In this document: piece after piece, positions 1 through 8,413 of the stretch
How positions within the stretch are numbered: the stretch's first letter is position 1
How the letters are laid out: the number at the start of each line of letters is the position of its first letter
Assembly: GCF_944380975.1 (NCBI RefSeq)
Contig: NZ_CALWJK010000020.1
Span: forward strand, 1-38,066
Direction: 5' to 3'
Length of the DNA: 38,066 nt
DNA from: an uncultured Agathobaculum sp.
GTDB taxonomy: Bacteria > Bacillota > Clostridia > Oscillospirales > Butyricicoccaceae
Translations under genes and position numbers: made by a program
The notes under the pieces: generated by a model
The model's input: the letters and a program-made list of their open reading frames with translations, nothing else
Database searches by the model: none
What the model was told of the DNA's origin: nothing

Positions 1-1183
1 TTTCTGCCCTTGCAGCGTGGCGAAACCATTGCCCGGACGCTCCATCTGCCCCTTTCCTATTGGGGGTTTCTGCTTATATATTGGTCATGCTGATCAGCGG
101 CATCATTATGGGAGTTCTTGCAGGCAGCAAAGTTGGCATGGGGACAATGTTCCGCGCCTGCTTGCAGGATGTGACCTTAAGTGATGAGGTGACAGAAGAA
201 GAGCTGGCGGCGAAATTCCATTTTTCGCCGCAGCAGATCCGGCTGGCCTGCCGTCAGGCAGCAGGGCTGTCCGGACTTGACGGGAAAACCATGCTGGATG
301 GTGCAACGCTGCATGCTGCCTGCTACCAGCAGGTGGTGCACAAGCTGGGAGAATTGGCGCATCGCGTGCCGCCCGCCTACACATGGAGGACGTTGTGCTG
401 CCTGCGGCACAGAAGCGGTTGATGCAGCAGGCGTGCGGACATATTCGCTACCGCTATCGTGTATACCACCAGTGGGGGTTTGAAAGCAAAATCAGCTATG
501 GACGCGGGCTTTCCATTCTTTTTGCAGGCGCGCCCGGCACCGGTAAAACCATGTGCGCACAGGTGATCGCACGGCAGCTCAACATGGAGATGTATAAGAT
601 CAATATTTCGCAGGTGGTCAGCAAGTATATCGGTGAAACCGAGAAAAACTTGCAGGCGGTTTTCCGCGAAGCAAAAAACTCCAACTGCATCCTGTTTTTC
701 GATGAATGTGATGCACTGTTTGGCAAGCGAAGCGAGGTGAAAGACTCGCATGACCGCAACGCAAACGTAGAAGTGGCGTATCTGCTCCAGCAGATTGAGG
801 AATACGACGGTGTGTGCATTTTGGCGACCAACCTGATCGGCAACATCGACGAGGCTTTTATGCGCCGCATTACCTATGTCGTGCATTTCCCGTTCCCCGA
901 TGCTGGGATGCGGGAGAAAATCTATCGCCAGATGATGCCGCAGGCTGTCCCGCTGGCGGATGACATTGACTGGGGGTTCCTTGCCGGTAAGTTTGAGCTG
1001 TCCGGCGGTTACATCAAAAATATTGTACTCGCCGCGGCGTTTATGGCGGCGGGAGAAGGCAGCCCCATCGGGATGCGGCATTTGGTGCGTGCAGCCGTGG
1101 GCGAGCTGAAGAAAAATGAGATCGTTGTGGTGCGCGAGGAACTGCAGGAATACGCGGATCTGCTGCAGGATGAATCGGTGTAA
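1..1183 (+). pseudogene. AAA+ ATPase, 5'-truncated by the window and broken by a one-base frameshift
   Basis: Two reading frames together encode one protein. The upstream frame, readable from about 145 to 380, ends in a segment that leads to 'RVPPAYTW'. The downstream frame begins 'EDVVLPAAQ' at about 383 and carries the ATPase core: Walker A GAPGTGKT, sensor/ISS-like VSKYIGETEKNL, Walker B ILFFDECDALFGKRSEV and arginine-finger region MRRITYVVHFPFP. The join needs one extra G: TGGAGGAC is seen at 379-386 where TGGGAGGAC would keep the frame. The arrangement resembles AAA+ ATPases of contractile-injection-system loci (Afp15/Pvc15-like), which are thought to act in assembly; this assignment is by motif memory. 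The first 140 bases also read poorly, so a second lesion is possible. The last gene of its cluster before the phosphatase, it lies 24 bp upstream of it. It may be a true pseudogene or a homopolymer sequencing error. Confidence 0.75.
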
Positions 1184-1207
1184 GCACCGCCGCGGAGGGG
1201 ATATAAG

Positions 1208-2725
1208 ATGAAACAACACCGACAAAATACGCTGAGCGGACACCTGACCATACCGTGTATCCTGACGGCGCTGGCGCTGACCGCTGTTGATGTTCTGCTG
1301 GCTGTATATCTGCTGCCGGTGGCTGGTGGATGGGTCACGGCGCTGTGTATGGCAGCTGCGGGTGCAATAGCGGCGATTTGGTGGCTGCGACAGCTCCGGC
1401 AGGAGGCAGATCAGCCAATGGACATGCTGCGGGATGCGCTGACGCGCTGTGCAGCGGGCGAGGAAGACGCTGTCGAGCCGTCGCTGCTGGAACGGTCGGA
1501 CAGTGTCGGTATGCTGGCACAGGCGGCTGCTGCGCTGACGGACCGGATGGAGGAGCGTTTGGAGCAGGTCAGCGCATAGGCCTCACAGGAGGCGGAGGCG
1601 TGTGCGCGGCGGGGTATGGCAGAGTCGATCTGCCGATCGGCGCTGCCGCAGGTATTGCCGGATATCCCGAGCCGCGACAATTTTGAAGTGGATGGATGGA
1701 TCGAACAGGGAACGGGGCAGGATAGCCGGTTTTATGATTACTTTTTCATTGATCCCGGTTTGCTTTGCATTGTGCTTGGACAAACCCCGGGCGGAGGCGT
1801 GGCAGAGGCATTGTATATGGTAGTGGCGCAGACCACGATCCGCAGCCGCCTGCGGCAAGGCCGCTCGCTGGAGGAAACCATGGCGGACGTGAATGCGCAG
1901 CTGTACGATCTGGGTAATCAGTATTGCCTGAATGCTTTGGTTGCCACGCTTGGCACAGCCGATGGACGGTTTACTTATGTCAATGCAGGCCAGCAGCAGC
2001 CTCTCCTCATGCGTAACGAAGACCGCTACGAATGGCTGGATGCACCGGTTTATGCTCCGCTTGGCATGAATCAGAATGTGTCTTACCGATCCATGGAACT
2101 GCGCTTTAAACAGGGCGACCGGATTTTCCTGCATACGGCGGGACTTGCCGCGCTGGAAGACCGGGATGGGACCGCATACGGAGACCACCAGCTTCGTGCG
2201 GATTTGAACATCAGCCGCAGCAAAAATTTGAGCGGTGAAGAACTGCTGCAATTTGTTTCGGATCAGGCGCTGGCCTATTGCGAGGACAGCAGCAGTAATG
2301 CTGGATTTGCCCTGCTGACGCTGCTTTTCTGCAAAGGAGATAAGGAACTGGCGCACTGTGATGTGCCCGCGCGTCCGGAATATGCCAGTGAAGTGGCATG
2401 CTTCCTGAAAAAGCAGTTTGAGGACAACGGCATTGATAAACGGCATTATGCGCGTGAGGCAGTGGTAGTTGATGAGGTATTTGCGCTTTGCTGCCGCTGC
2501 GCAGAGCCGGATACCCATGTGATGGTTGAGTGCGGCGTTGCACCGGATGCGCAGATGGTGAATATCCGTGTAACGGCGGTGCTTGGTGGCGTAGATCCCA
2601 TGGAAGCGGGTGATGTTGGTTCAGCTGCCAATGCGGTGCAGTTTATCCGCAGCAACGCAGATTATATCACCTTTAAGCCCGGCACAGAACGGGACACCAT
2701 TACCATTGTGTGCTTCTTGAGTTAA
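1208..2725 (+). pseudogene. membrane SpoIIE/PP2C-type serine phosphatase with an in-frame amber codon
   Basis: The gene starts at an ATG preceded by GGAGGGGATATAAG. Two hydrophobic helices (about residues 15-60) are followed by a HAMP-like/coiled-coil linker. At 1577-1579 (codon 124) a TAG interrupts the frame, and the same frame then continues without a break for 381 further codons. The downstream part has the features of a SpoIIE/PP2C phosphatase (RFYDYFFID, VAEALYMV, FTYVNAGQQQPLLM, FLHTAGLAALED) and ends with a degenerate GHKL/anti-sigma-kinase-like domain. Such proteins dephosphorylate anti-sigma antagonists in partner-switching pathways. Without readthrough the product would be a 123-residue membrane stub; the catalytic part could start internally at 1616 but without a good ribosome site. 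It probably belongs to the same operon as the AAA+ gene. Confidence 0.75.
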
Positions 2726-2742
2726 CAACCATAGATAGAACG

Positions 2743-2770
2743 AAGGACGTTTCCTTTTGGAAACGTCCTT
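2743..2770. terminator. intrinsic terminator between convergent genes
   Basis: A perfect 12-bp stem (AAGGACGTTTCC / GGAAACGTCCTT) with a TTTT loop lies 17 bp after the phosphatase stop and 40 bp from the convergent ABC exporter stop. The flanking U-tract is modest on both strands. Confidence 0.8.
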
Positions 2771-2810
2771 TGCTTTGCCTTATTTATCAAAATATATTTT
2801 CTGCGATGCC

Positions 2811-4574
2811 TTACTTTAAGATGCCCAACGCCATATCCCGGAAAATACCAGGCCGGCGTTCCAATTCGCGGAATGTGCCCCGTTCCACGATCTCCCCCTT
2901 GTCCATCACGATGATCTCATCGCAGTTTTGCAGGGTAGACAGTCGGTGCGCAATGGACAAGATGGTCGTGCCGCATTCCTCTTTGAGCTTCTCGATCTCC
3001 TGCTGAATCCATTTTTCCGATGCATTATCCAAAGCAGAGGTCGCTTCGTCCAAAATCAGAATTTTCGGTTTGCGCAAGAAAATGCGTGCCAAGGCGATAC
3101 GTTGCCGCTGTCCGCCAGATAGGTTGCGGCCGCCCTCCGAAAGCATAGTCTGATAGCCGCTCGGCATTTTTTCAATGTCAGATGCAATATTCGCTCTTCG
3201 CGCGGCTTCCTTCACCTCGGACAGACTGACCTCCCGCTCGATGCCATAGCAGATGTTGTGATACACCGTGTCAGCGACCAGAAACGGGGTTTGCGGAACG
3301 ATGGCAACATGCTCTGCGATATTCCGTCGCGAAAGCTGGGATAAGGAAACACCGCCCAGACGGACTTCCCCTTCCGCTTGTTCCAGCTTATCAATGATTT
3401 TGATGAGCGTGGATTTGCCGCAGCCGCTTGGCCCTGCAATGCCGATGAATTTCCCTGCGGGGATGGACAGGCTGATATCGTGTAAAATGGCCTGATCGGT
3501 TTTTTCAGGGTAGGAAAAACGAACATGGCGGATCTCGATATCATTGGATGAAAAAGCAGCATCTGGAGCAGCTGCCTGTTCCTGATATGAAAAATCCAGC
3601 GGGATATCGACCATTTGAAAATAGTCCGCCGCCAACACCGTACACTCGGAAAACTCGTCCAGAATTCGGTGCAGCTCGCGCAGTGGTCCGGTCAGCTGGG
3701 TAAAGCACAGATAGGCGGTGAGCACGGTACCGACGGAAATGATTTGTCGCGAGGCCAAAAAGACCGAGGCGCCGATCACGACCACGCTGAACAAGGCCTC
3801 GTTGATGAACTTCAGACAGTCGTAAAACGCCATTGCCTTGTGATGCCGCATCTCCTTTTTTCGCAGCTGCTCGGAACAGGTCTGGATGCGTGCGCTTTCG
3901 GCCTGTGCGCTATCCAGCGCGCGGATGGTTTCTATGCCGCCCAATAGCTCCACCATGGTTCCGTCCAGATCTGCTTTGGTTTCCATCAGTTCGACACGGA
4001 TACCTTTTTGCGTGCTGATCTGCCGCAGGACAATAAACGTGCCGATGGGAATGACCAGAACGACTAGGCAGGCGACTGGCACAGGCAGTTGCAAAAAGAT
4101 GGTGACAACGGCAGCCACACCAGTGGTCACCGCGGGTGCAAAGTCCATAAACAACAGCTTAATCAGCTTGACCGTACCTTCCAGACTGCGGTTGAGCCTG
4201 CCGTGGATATTGCCGGTCATATGGCTGCGGAAGTAGGAAAGCGGTGCCAGCAGCAGTGACGTAGCGGCTTTTTGCCGCGCGTTTTTTTCCGCTTGCGTTG
4301 CGGTATCCTCCACAATTAGACGGCGCACCACCTTGATGATCTCATTGATCACATTGACCGCTAAAATCGCAATCAAAATCGGCACAACCGACCAGAATGC
4401 GACCTGCTCACCGGCTAATACGCTGTCGGTCAGATAACCGATGGCGAGCGGTGTAAACTGGCTCAAGACAGCCGAAACGCCTAATATCATCAGAACGCAG
4501 AAGAACCCCAGTTTCTGCCGCGACGGAAGTAAATCAAAAATCTTTTTCCACATTTTTTCTGATTTCGTGCTCAT
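2811..4574 (-). CDS. ABC exporter half-transporter (fused membrane and ATPase domains)
   Basis: This is a 587-residue type IV ABC exporter subunit that would work as a homodimer in the membrane. The N-terminal half has about six hydrophobic helices (residues ~20-310). The nucleotide-binding domain shows Walker A GPSGCGKST near residue 381, a Q-loop (VPQTPF), signature LSGGQRQR near 485, Walker B ILILDEATSALD near 506 and the H-loop IAHRLST. The start at 4574 (MSTKSEK) is preferred because AGAGGGG lies 10 bases upstream; in-frame codons further upstream have worse spacing. It stands alone between a convergent terminator and the lipoprotein operon terminator, so the substrate (peptide, lipid or drug) cannot be inferred. 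Confidence 0.9.
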   Translation of the reverse strand: MSTKSEKMWKKIFDLLPSRQKLGFFCVLMILGVSAVLSQFTPLAIGYLTDSVLAGEQVAFWSVVPILIAILAVNVINEIIKVVRRLIVEDTATQAEKNARQKAATSLLLAPLSYFRSHMTGNIHGRLNRSLEGTVKLIKLLFMDFAPAVTTGVAAVVTIFLQLPVPVACLVVLVIPIGTFIVLRQISTQKGIRVELMETKADLDGTMVELLGGIETIRALDSAQAESARIQTCSEQLRKKEMRHHKAMAFYDCLKFINEALFSVVVIGASVFLASRQIISVGTVLTAYLCFTQLTGPLRELHRILDEFSECTVLAADYFQMVDIPLDFSYQEQAAAPDAAFSSNDIEIRHVRFSYPEKTDQAILHDISLSIPAGKFIGIAGPSGCGKSTLIKIIDKLEQAEGEVRLGGVSLSQLSRRNIAEHVAIVPQTPFLVADTVYHNICYGIEREVSLSEVKEAARRANIASDIEKMPSGYQTMLSEGGRNLSGGQRQRIALARIFLRKPKILILDEATSALDNASEKWIQQEIEKLKEECGTTILSIAHRLSTLQNCDEIIVMDKGEIVERGTFRELERRPGIFRDMALGILK

Positions 4575-4700
4575 GATACGCATGCCCCTCTTATGGTGTG
4601 GATCATTGTTATTAACATCATAGCGCAATTACAGAGGATTGCAAATACCAAATACGCAAAAATCATTGGACGGATCGGCGGAGCAGCTTTGTCAAACAGA

Positions 4701-4732
4701 AAAACGGGACAGCAAATTGCTGCCCCGTTTTT
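4701..4732 (-). terminator. intrinsic terminator of the lipoprotein operon
   Basis: The stem AAAACGGG-x-CAGCA / TGCTG-x-CCCGTTTT has one internal mismatch. On the minus strand it is followed by a T-run, and it lies 38 bp downstream of the small lipoprotein stop. Confidence 0.75.
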
Positions 4733-4769
4733 CATTGGTATGGTGATATGCCAATCGCTGGTTTCTGGT

Positions 4770-4952
4770 TTAAAACAGGTTTTCGTCGCGCCATTCGCGG
4801 TCGGCGTCTATAACGGCCTGCCGCGCTTCTTCATATTCGCGTTCGCTGATGCCGGGAATCGGGCTGCCGCTGTCCGAAGAGGACGAGCCGCAGGCTGCCA
4901 GCAAGCCCGCGCAGGAGCACGCCAAAAGGAGCAGTGCGAAAAACTTTTTCAT
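4770..4952 (-). CDS. 60-residue lipoprotein of unknown function
   Basis: A short secreted lipoprotein. Residues 1-21 form a lysine-led hydrophobic signal peptide with the lipobox LLAAC (Cys21 would be lipidated). It is followed by a serine-rich spacer and a short charged helix rich in Glu/Arg/Asp. A strong ribosome site (AAAAGGAG, 8-9 bases before ATG) supports a real gene. It follows the repeat lipoprotein by 15 bp on the same strand and the pair shares one terminator, so both are co-transcribed. The mature part is only about 40 residues and matches no family I recognise. Confidence 0.7.
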   Translation of the reverse strand: MKKFFALLLLACSCAGLLAACGSSSSDSGSPIPGISEREYEEARQAVIDADREWRDENLF

Positions 4953-4967
4953 TTCAGTCTTCTCCTT

Positions 4968-5462
4968 TTATTGGAAAAATCCGTTTTCCGAGTCCCAAGT
5001 GCCGGAGCTCCAACCGTCCTCCAAGCTTTGATAGCTGTCATAGGAATCACGATCGTTTTCGTACAGGTAGTCCTCAAAGTCATTGTCGGAGTTGTAGCTG
5101 TCATCGGAAACAAATCCGTTTTCCGAATCCCATTCGCCGGAATTCCAGCCTTCTTCCAAATCCTGATAGAATTCATAAGAATCCGGGTCGTTATCCTTTA
5201 AGTAGTCCTCAAACGAGTAGTCATCGGGATCAATATCCGAAGAGCGGCTGCTCGAGGAAGAGGAGGAATAGGAAGACGAGGAGCCACTGTCGGAATAGGA
5301 GTCTGAGGAACTCGAATCCGACGTGGTTTCCTGCGAGGAAGTCGTCGCGGGAGACGAAATATCATCGCTCTCATCGACTGTGCTTTCGCTGCCCCCTCCG
5401 CAGGCCGTCAGAGACAATGCCAGACTTGCCGCAAGCAACATACTGAAAAGCTTTTTGTACAT
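4968..5462 (-). CDS. acidic Ser-rich lipoprotein with two tandem repeats
   Basis: 164 residues starting at ATG 5462, with AAAGGGTGGG 7 bases upstream; a GTG 12 bases further upstream overlaps that site and is less likely. A signal peptide ends in the lipobox SLTAC (Cys21). Next comes a low-complexity Ser/Thr/Asp linker (about residues 25-78), typical of a spacer crossing the cell wall. The C-terminal half consists of two 34-residue repeats (about residues 84-117 and 129-162). They begin FEDYL, have aromatic and acidic residues throughout and end WDSENGF. The repeats suggest a surface binding module, but I do not recognise a family. It is the first gene of a two-gene operon with a consensus promoter 60 bp upstream. 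Confidence 0.8.
   Translation of the reverse strand: MYKKLFSMLLAASLALSLTACGGGSESTVDESDDISSPATTSSQETTSDSSSSDSYSDSGSSSSYSSSSSSSRSSDIDPDDYSFEDYLKDNDPDSYEFYQDLEEGWNSGEWDSENGFVSDDSYNSDNDFEDYLYENDRDSYDSYQSLEDGWSSGTWDSENGFFQ
4977..5078 (-). repeat. protein-coding tandem repeat, copy 2
   Basis: Encodes the second 34-residue unit (FEDYLYEND...WDSENGF) of the lipoprotein. It is 45 codons out of phase from copy 1, and the last seven residues are identical. Confidence 0.8.
5112..5213 (-). repeat. protein-coding tandem repeat, copy 1
   Basis: Encodes the first 34-residue unit (FEDYLKDND...WDSENGF). It shares the Asp/Tyr pattern and the GW-SG-WDSENGF ending with copy 2. Confidence 0.8.
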
Positions 5463-5519
5463 AGAGAAACCCACCCTTTCATTCTTTGAAACAAGCTTGA
5501 AAAAAGCGTTGTTTTCTAT

Positions 5520-5548
5520 ATTATGACATCACAGTATGGATTTGTCAA
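5520..5548 (-). promoter_or_regulatory. sigma-A promoter of the lipoprotein pair
   Basis: On the minus strand TTGACA (5548-5543), a 17-bp spacer and CATAAT (5525-5520) lie about 60 bp before the start of the repeat lipoprotein. Confidence 0.75.
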
Positions 5549-5737
5549 ACTGGAGACGTGTGATTTTCAATTTACTGCGTTATCACGTGGTGTCATCCGG
5601 CGGGGAGGAAGCGCACCGTCCCCCTTGCGTAGGAATGGCGGAAGAATGCCCATAATCAGGGCGTGTAATGGGGCAAGTGGGGAAAGAAAAAACGGAAGTT
5701 TCATTCCGGTATCAGTATGACAACAATGTTGTTACCT
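5549..5737. other. intergenic stretch without a recognised gene
   Basis: No ORF with a ribosome site is seen. A long-range pairing is possible between CCCCCTTGC (5621-5629) and GCAAGTGGGG (5674-5683), and CAACAATGTTG (5721-5731) is a small palindrome near the next promoter. There is no T-run, and I cannot assign an RNA family. Confidence 0.4.
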
Positions 5738-5740
5738 TTG

Positions 5741-5771
5741 TTGTTTTGGTTCTACATTTGTGGTATATAAT
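5741..5771 (+). promoter_or_regulatory. probable promoter of the SGNH/MBOAT cassette
   Basis: A perfect -10 TATAAT at 5766-5771 would start transcription near 5778, 40 bases before the SGNH lipoprotein ATG. The -35 is poor: TTGTTT at 5741-5746 has a 19-bp spacer. The palindrome CAACAATGTTG just upstream may be a regulator site. Confidence 0.55.
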
Positions 5772-5816
5772 CCTTTGCCAGAGAATTCGACAAATTATGA
5801 GCAACGAAGGGAACGG

Positions 5817-6533
5817 ATGGAAATGAGGACACAGTCCATGTTGGCTGGTGTTTTGGCAGCGCTTTGTTTGACCGGTTGTTCCGGTCGGACACAGGCAGGG
5901 GAACAGACACAATTATCCAATGGGGGAACAGGACAAGCACAGACGCAGCGCACCGCCTTTGCGGATACGGCGCTGGTCGGCAATTCTTATATCGACAGCT
6001 TTTATACCTATGACGCGATGCCAGGAGCGTCTTATTATTACCGTGTTGGGCTCAATGTCAACAGTGTTTTCGATCAGCCGATGCTGTTGGGCGAGGATAC
6101 CGAAACCCCGGTCATCGAGCGGCTGCAAGAGCAGGATTTTGCACATATTATCTTTTTCTTCGGGGAAAACGAGCTTGGCTGGACCAACCGAACAGCGTTT
6201 ACGGAGGAATATACCAAAGTGATTGAGACGGCGCGTTCGTATTGTCCGGATGCTGTCATCTATCTTTCGGCCATCCCTCCGGTGTCGGAGGAAGCGTCTG
6301 AGAAAAACGAGGACAATACCAATAATGCTTCGATTCAGGCGTGCAACGCGGAGATTGAGCAGATCGCGGAAGAAAATGGCGCGGTATATGTGGATGCCTT
6401 TTCGGCGCTGGCGGACGAAAACGGCTGCTTGCCTGCGGATGCGGCGGCGGATGGCATCCATCCCGCAAAGGAATATACGGAAAAATGGGCGGAACTTCTC
6501 AAAGAGAGCATTGCGGAGGCGGAAGAAAAATGA
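5817..6533 (+). CDS. SGNH/GDSL-family hydrolase lipoprotein
   Basis: 238 residues, with a signal peptide and lipobox LTGC (Cys21), so it is expected to be anchored outside the membrane. SGNH blocks are visible: block I as VGNSYIDS (Asn instead of the usual Asp before the nucleophile Ser), the GEN block as FFGENELGW, and the catalytic Asp/His as DGIHPAKEY near the C-terminus. Such enzymes are esterases, often acting on acyl groups of glycans. The start at 5817 follows AAGGGA; ATG at 5823 is an alternative. It overlaps the next lipoprotein by ATGA and precedes an MBOAT acyltransferase and a DHHW protein. Removal or transfer of acetyl groups on a surface polymer is therefore the likely job (inference). 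Confidence 0.8.
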   Translation: MEMRTQSMLAGVLAALCLTGCSGRTQAGEQTQLSNGGTGQAQTQRTAFADTALVGNSYIDSFYTYDAMPGASYYYRVGLNVNSVFDQPMLLGEDTETPVIERLQEQDFAHIIFFFGENELGWTNRTAFTEEYTKVIETARSYCPDAVIYLSAIPPVSEEASEKNEDNTNNASIQACNAEIEQIAEENGAVYVDAFSALADENGCLPADAAADGIHPAKEYTEKWAELLKESIAEAEEK

Positions 6534-7003
6534 GACAGCAGATGAAACGGTGTGCGGCAGCGCTGGCTGCCGCCCTTTGCATGACAGTGGCAGGCTGCGG
6601 CAAGCAGCAGGCGGAAATCAATCCGGCGGATGCCGTACAGCAACTGAAGGACAGCATGAGCTTTACCGATCAGATGACTGATATGGACAGCGCGGGCGCT
6701 TGCCGATTTTATGATGTCGATACGGAGTTGGTGCAGGACAGCGCGGCCTATGTGGGCAGCGGTGCGACGGCGGAGAGCCTTGCGGTGTTCGAGGCGACCG
6801 ATGCAGACGCAGCACAGAGCATTGCTGATGCGCTGCAAACCTTTACAGACAGTTGGATCAAGGGCTATTCGGATTATAAGCCGGAGGAAGTGCCTAAGCT
6901 GGAAAGCGCAGTGCTCGAGCAGGACGGTGTCTATGTTGTGTTCTGCGTTACAGCGGACAATGCCGCGGCGAAAACAGCCGTGCAGGACTTGCTGAATCCG
7001 TAA
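6530..7003 (+). CDS. DUF4358-like lipoprotein
   Basis: 157 residues. The signal peptide ends in VAGC (Cys23). The mature part contains the pattern I associate with DUF4358: an acidic start, GATAESLAVFEA near the middle, then an F/Y-rich helix region (SDYKPEE) and a C-terminal strand GVYVVFCV. The function of that family is unknown, but members often stand beside MBOAT/DHHW acylation genes, as here. The start overlaps the SGNH stop (ATGA), which implies translational coupling. The MBOAT gene begins 13 bp after its stop. Confidence 0.7.
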   Translation: MRQQMKRCAAALAAALCMTVAGCGKQQAEINPADAVQQLKDSMSFTDQMTDMDSAGACRFYDVDTELVQDSAAYVGSGATAESLAVFEATDADAAQSIADALQTFTDSWIKGYSDYKPEEVPKLESAVLEQDGVYVVFCVTADNAAAKTAVQDLLNP

Positions 7004-7016
7004 AGGCGGTGCCAAA

Positions 7017-8399
7017 TTGAGCTTCGCCGGGTTGGCTTTTCTGTTTTTCTTCCTGCCGATCGTTTTGGTGGGATATTATTGTTTTCCGCGCCGATGGCGC
7101 AATGTGTTTTTGCTGGCGGCCAATCTGGTTTTCTATGGATGGGGAGAACCGTGGTTTCTGCCGGTCATTCTGCTCACAGCGGTTGCCAATTGGCTGATTG
7201 GACGTCGCATTACCGCCTGCGCCGAAGCAGGGACCCGTCGGCTGTGGCTGATTGCCGCGCTGGTGCTCGATCTGGGTCTGTTGATTGTATTCAAGTATAC
7301 CGGTTTTTTGCTGGATACGATGGGGCTGGGGCAGGTGCTTGCAAAGCCGCTCCCGCTGCCGCTCGGCATCTCGTTTTATACCTTCCAAGTGATTTCTTAT
7401 GTGGTGGATGTTTATCGCAAAACCGCGCCCGCGGAGAAAAGTGTGGTGTCCTTTGCCACTTATATGACCTTTTTCCCGCAGCTGATCGCCGGGCCGATTG
7501 TGCGCTATGAGGAGCTGCGCGGCCAACTAGCAGCGCGCGAGGAAACTTGGAACAAGATCGCCAACGGCTTTTGCCTGCTGATGATCGGTCTCGGCAAAAA
7601 GATGCTGTTGGCCAATCCCATGGGACAGCTGTGGGAGGGTTTACGCGCGCTGCCGGATGGCATCGGACTACTGGGTGCGTGGATGGGCGCGGCTGCGTTT
7701 ACCATGCAGATATACTTTGATTTTTCTGGTTATTCAGATATGGCGCGTGGACTGGGCAGCATGTTCGGGTTTGAAATCCCGGTCAACTTCCGCTATCCTT
7801 ATGCCGCGCAGAGCATCAAAGAGTTTTGGCGACGCTGGCATATCACGCTCAGCCAATGGTTCCGCGATTATGTGTATATCCCGCTGGGCGGCAGCCGCTG
7901 CGGGACGACGCGGACGTTTGTCAATTTGTTCATCGTTTGGGTGCTGACCGGACTGTGGCACGGCGCAGCATGGAACTATGTGCTGTGGGGACTGTATTAC
8001 TTTGTCTTGCTCACAGCGGAACGCCTGATCGGGGAGGCGCGGCTGGCGCGCATACCGTGTGTGCTGCGGCACATCTTGACCATGGCGCTGGTCATGCTGG
8101 GCTGGGTGTTGTTTGCCATCGAGGATTTCAGCGCGCTGGCGAGGTATCTGCACGCTATGTTTACCCTGTCGGGTGGCTGGATCGGTGCGCAGGCGGCGGT
8201 CTGGGTGCTGTCCTATCTGCCGCTGTTCCTCGTGGCGGTGTTGGCGTCCCTGCCGCTTGCAGCCCGGTTGGTGCAGCGCCATGATCAGGCGCGCTTCGTG
8301 CAGTGGGGCGCACCGGTTTGGTGCCTGCTGCTGCTTGCAGCAAGCTGTGCGGCGTTGGTGGCGCAGAGTTATAATCCGTTTTTGTATTTTCGGTTCTAA
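7017..8399 (+). CDS. MBOAT-family O-acyltransferase (AlgI/DltB-like)
   Basis: A 460-residue polytopic membrane protein. It would move acyl groups from a cytoplasmic donor across the membrane for O-acylation of a surface polymer. The hallmarks are the motif WRRWHITLSQWFRDYVYIPLG (His275) and the catalytic His315 in GLWHGAAWN. N-terminal features FYGWGE and PLGISFYTFQ are also typical of the PatA/AlgI group. The start is a TTG at 7017 with AAAGGCGG eight bases upstream; no better ATG exists nearby. It is followed 14 bp later by the DHHW protein, the usual extracytoplasmic partner. Confidence 0.92.
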   Translation: MSFAGLAFLFFFLPIVLVGYYCFPRRWRNVFLLAANLVFYGWGEPWFLPVILLTAVANWLIGRRITACAEAGTRRLWLIAALVLDLGLLIVFKYTGFLLDTMGLGQVLAKPLPLPLGISFYTFQVISYVVDVYRKTAPAEKSVVSFATYMTFFPQLIAGPIVRYEELRGQLAAREETWNKIANGFCLLMIGLGKKMLLANPMGQLWEGLRALPDGIGLLGAWMGAAAFTMQIYFDFSGYSDMARGLGSMFGFEIPVNFRYPYAAQSIKEFWRRWHITLSQWFRDYVYIPLGGSRCGTTRTFVNLFIVWVLTGLWHGAAWNYVLWGLYYFVLLTAERLIGEARLARIPCVLRHILTMALVMLGWVLFAIEDFSALARYLHAMFTLSGGWIGAQAAVWVLSYLPLFLVAVLASLPLAARLVQRHDQARFVQWGAPVWCLLLLAASCAALVAQSYNPFLYFRF

Positions 8400-8413
8400 A
8401 GGAGACAATACGC

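Noticed and set aside
5549-5737. A known riboswitch upstream of the SGNH lipoprotein
   Set aside because: Only one long-range pairing can be drawn and it lies upstream of the likely transcription start at about 5778. No known consensus is matched.
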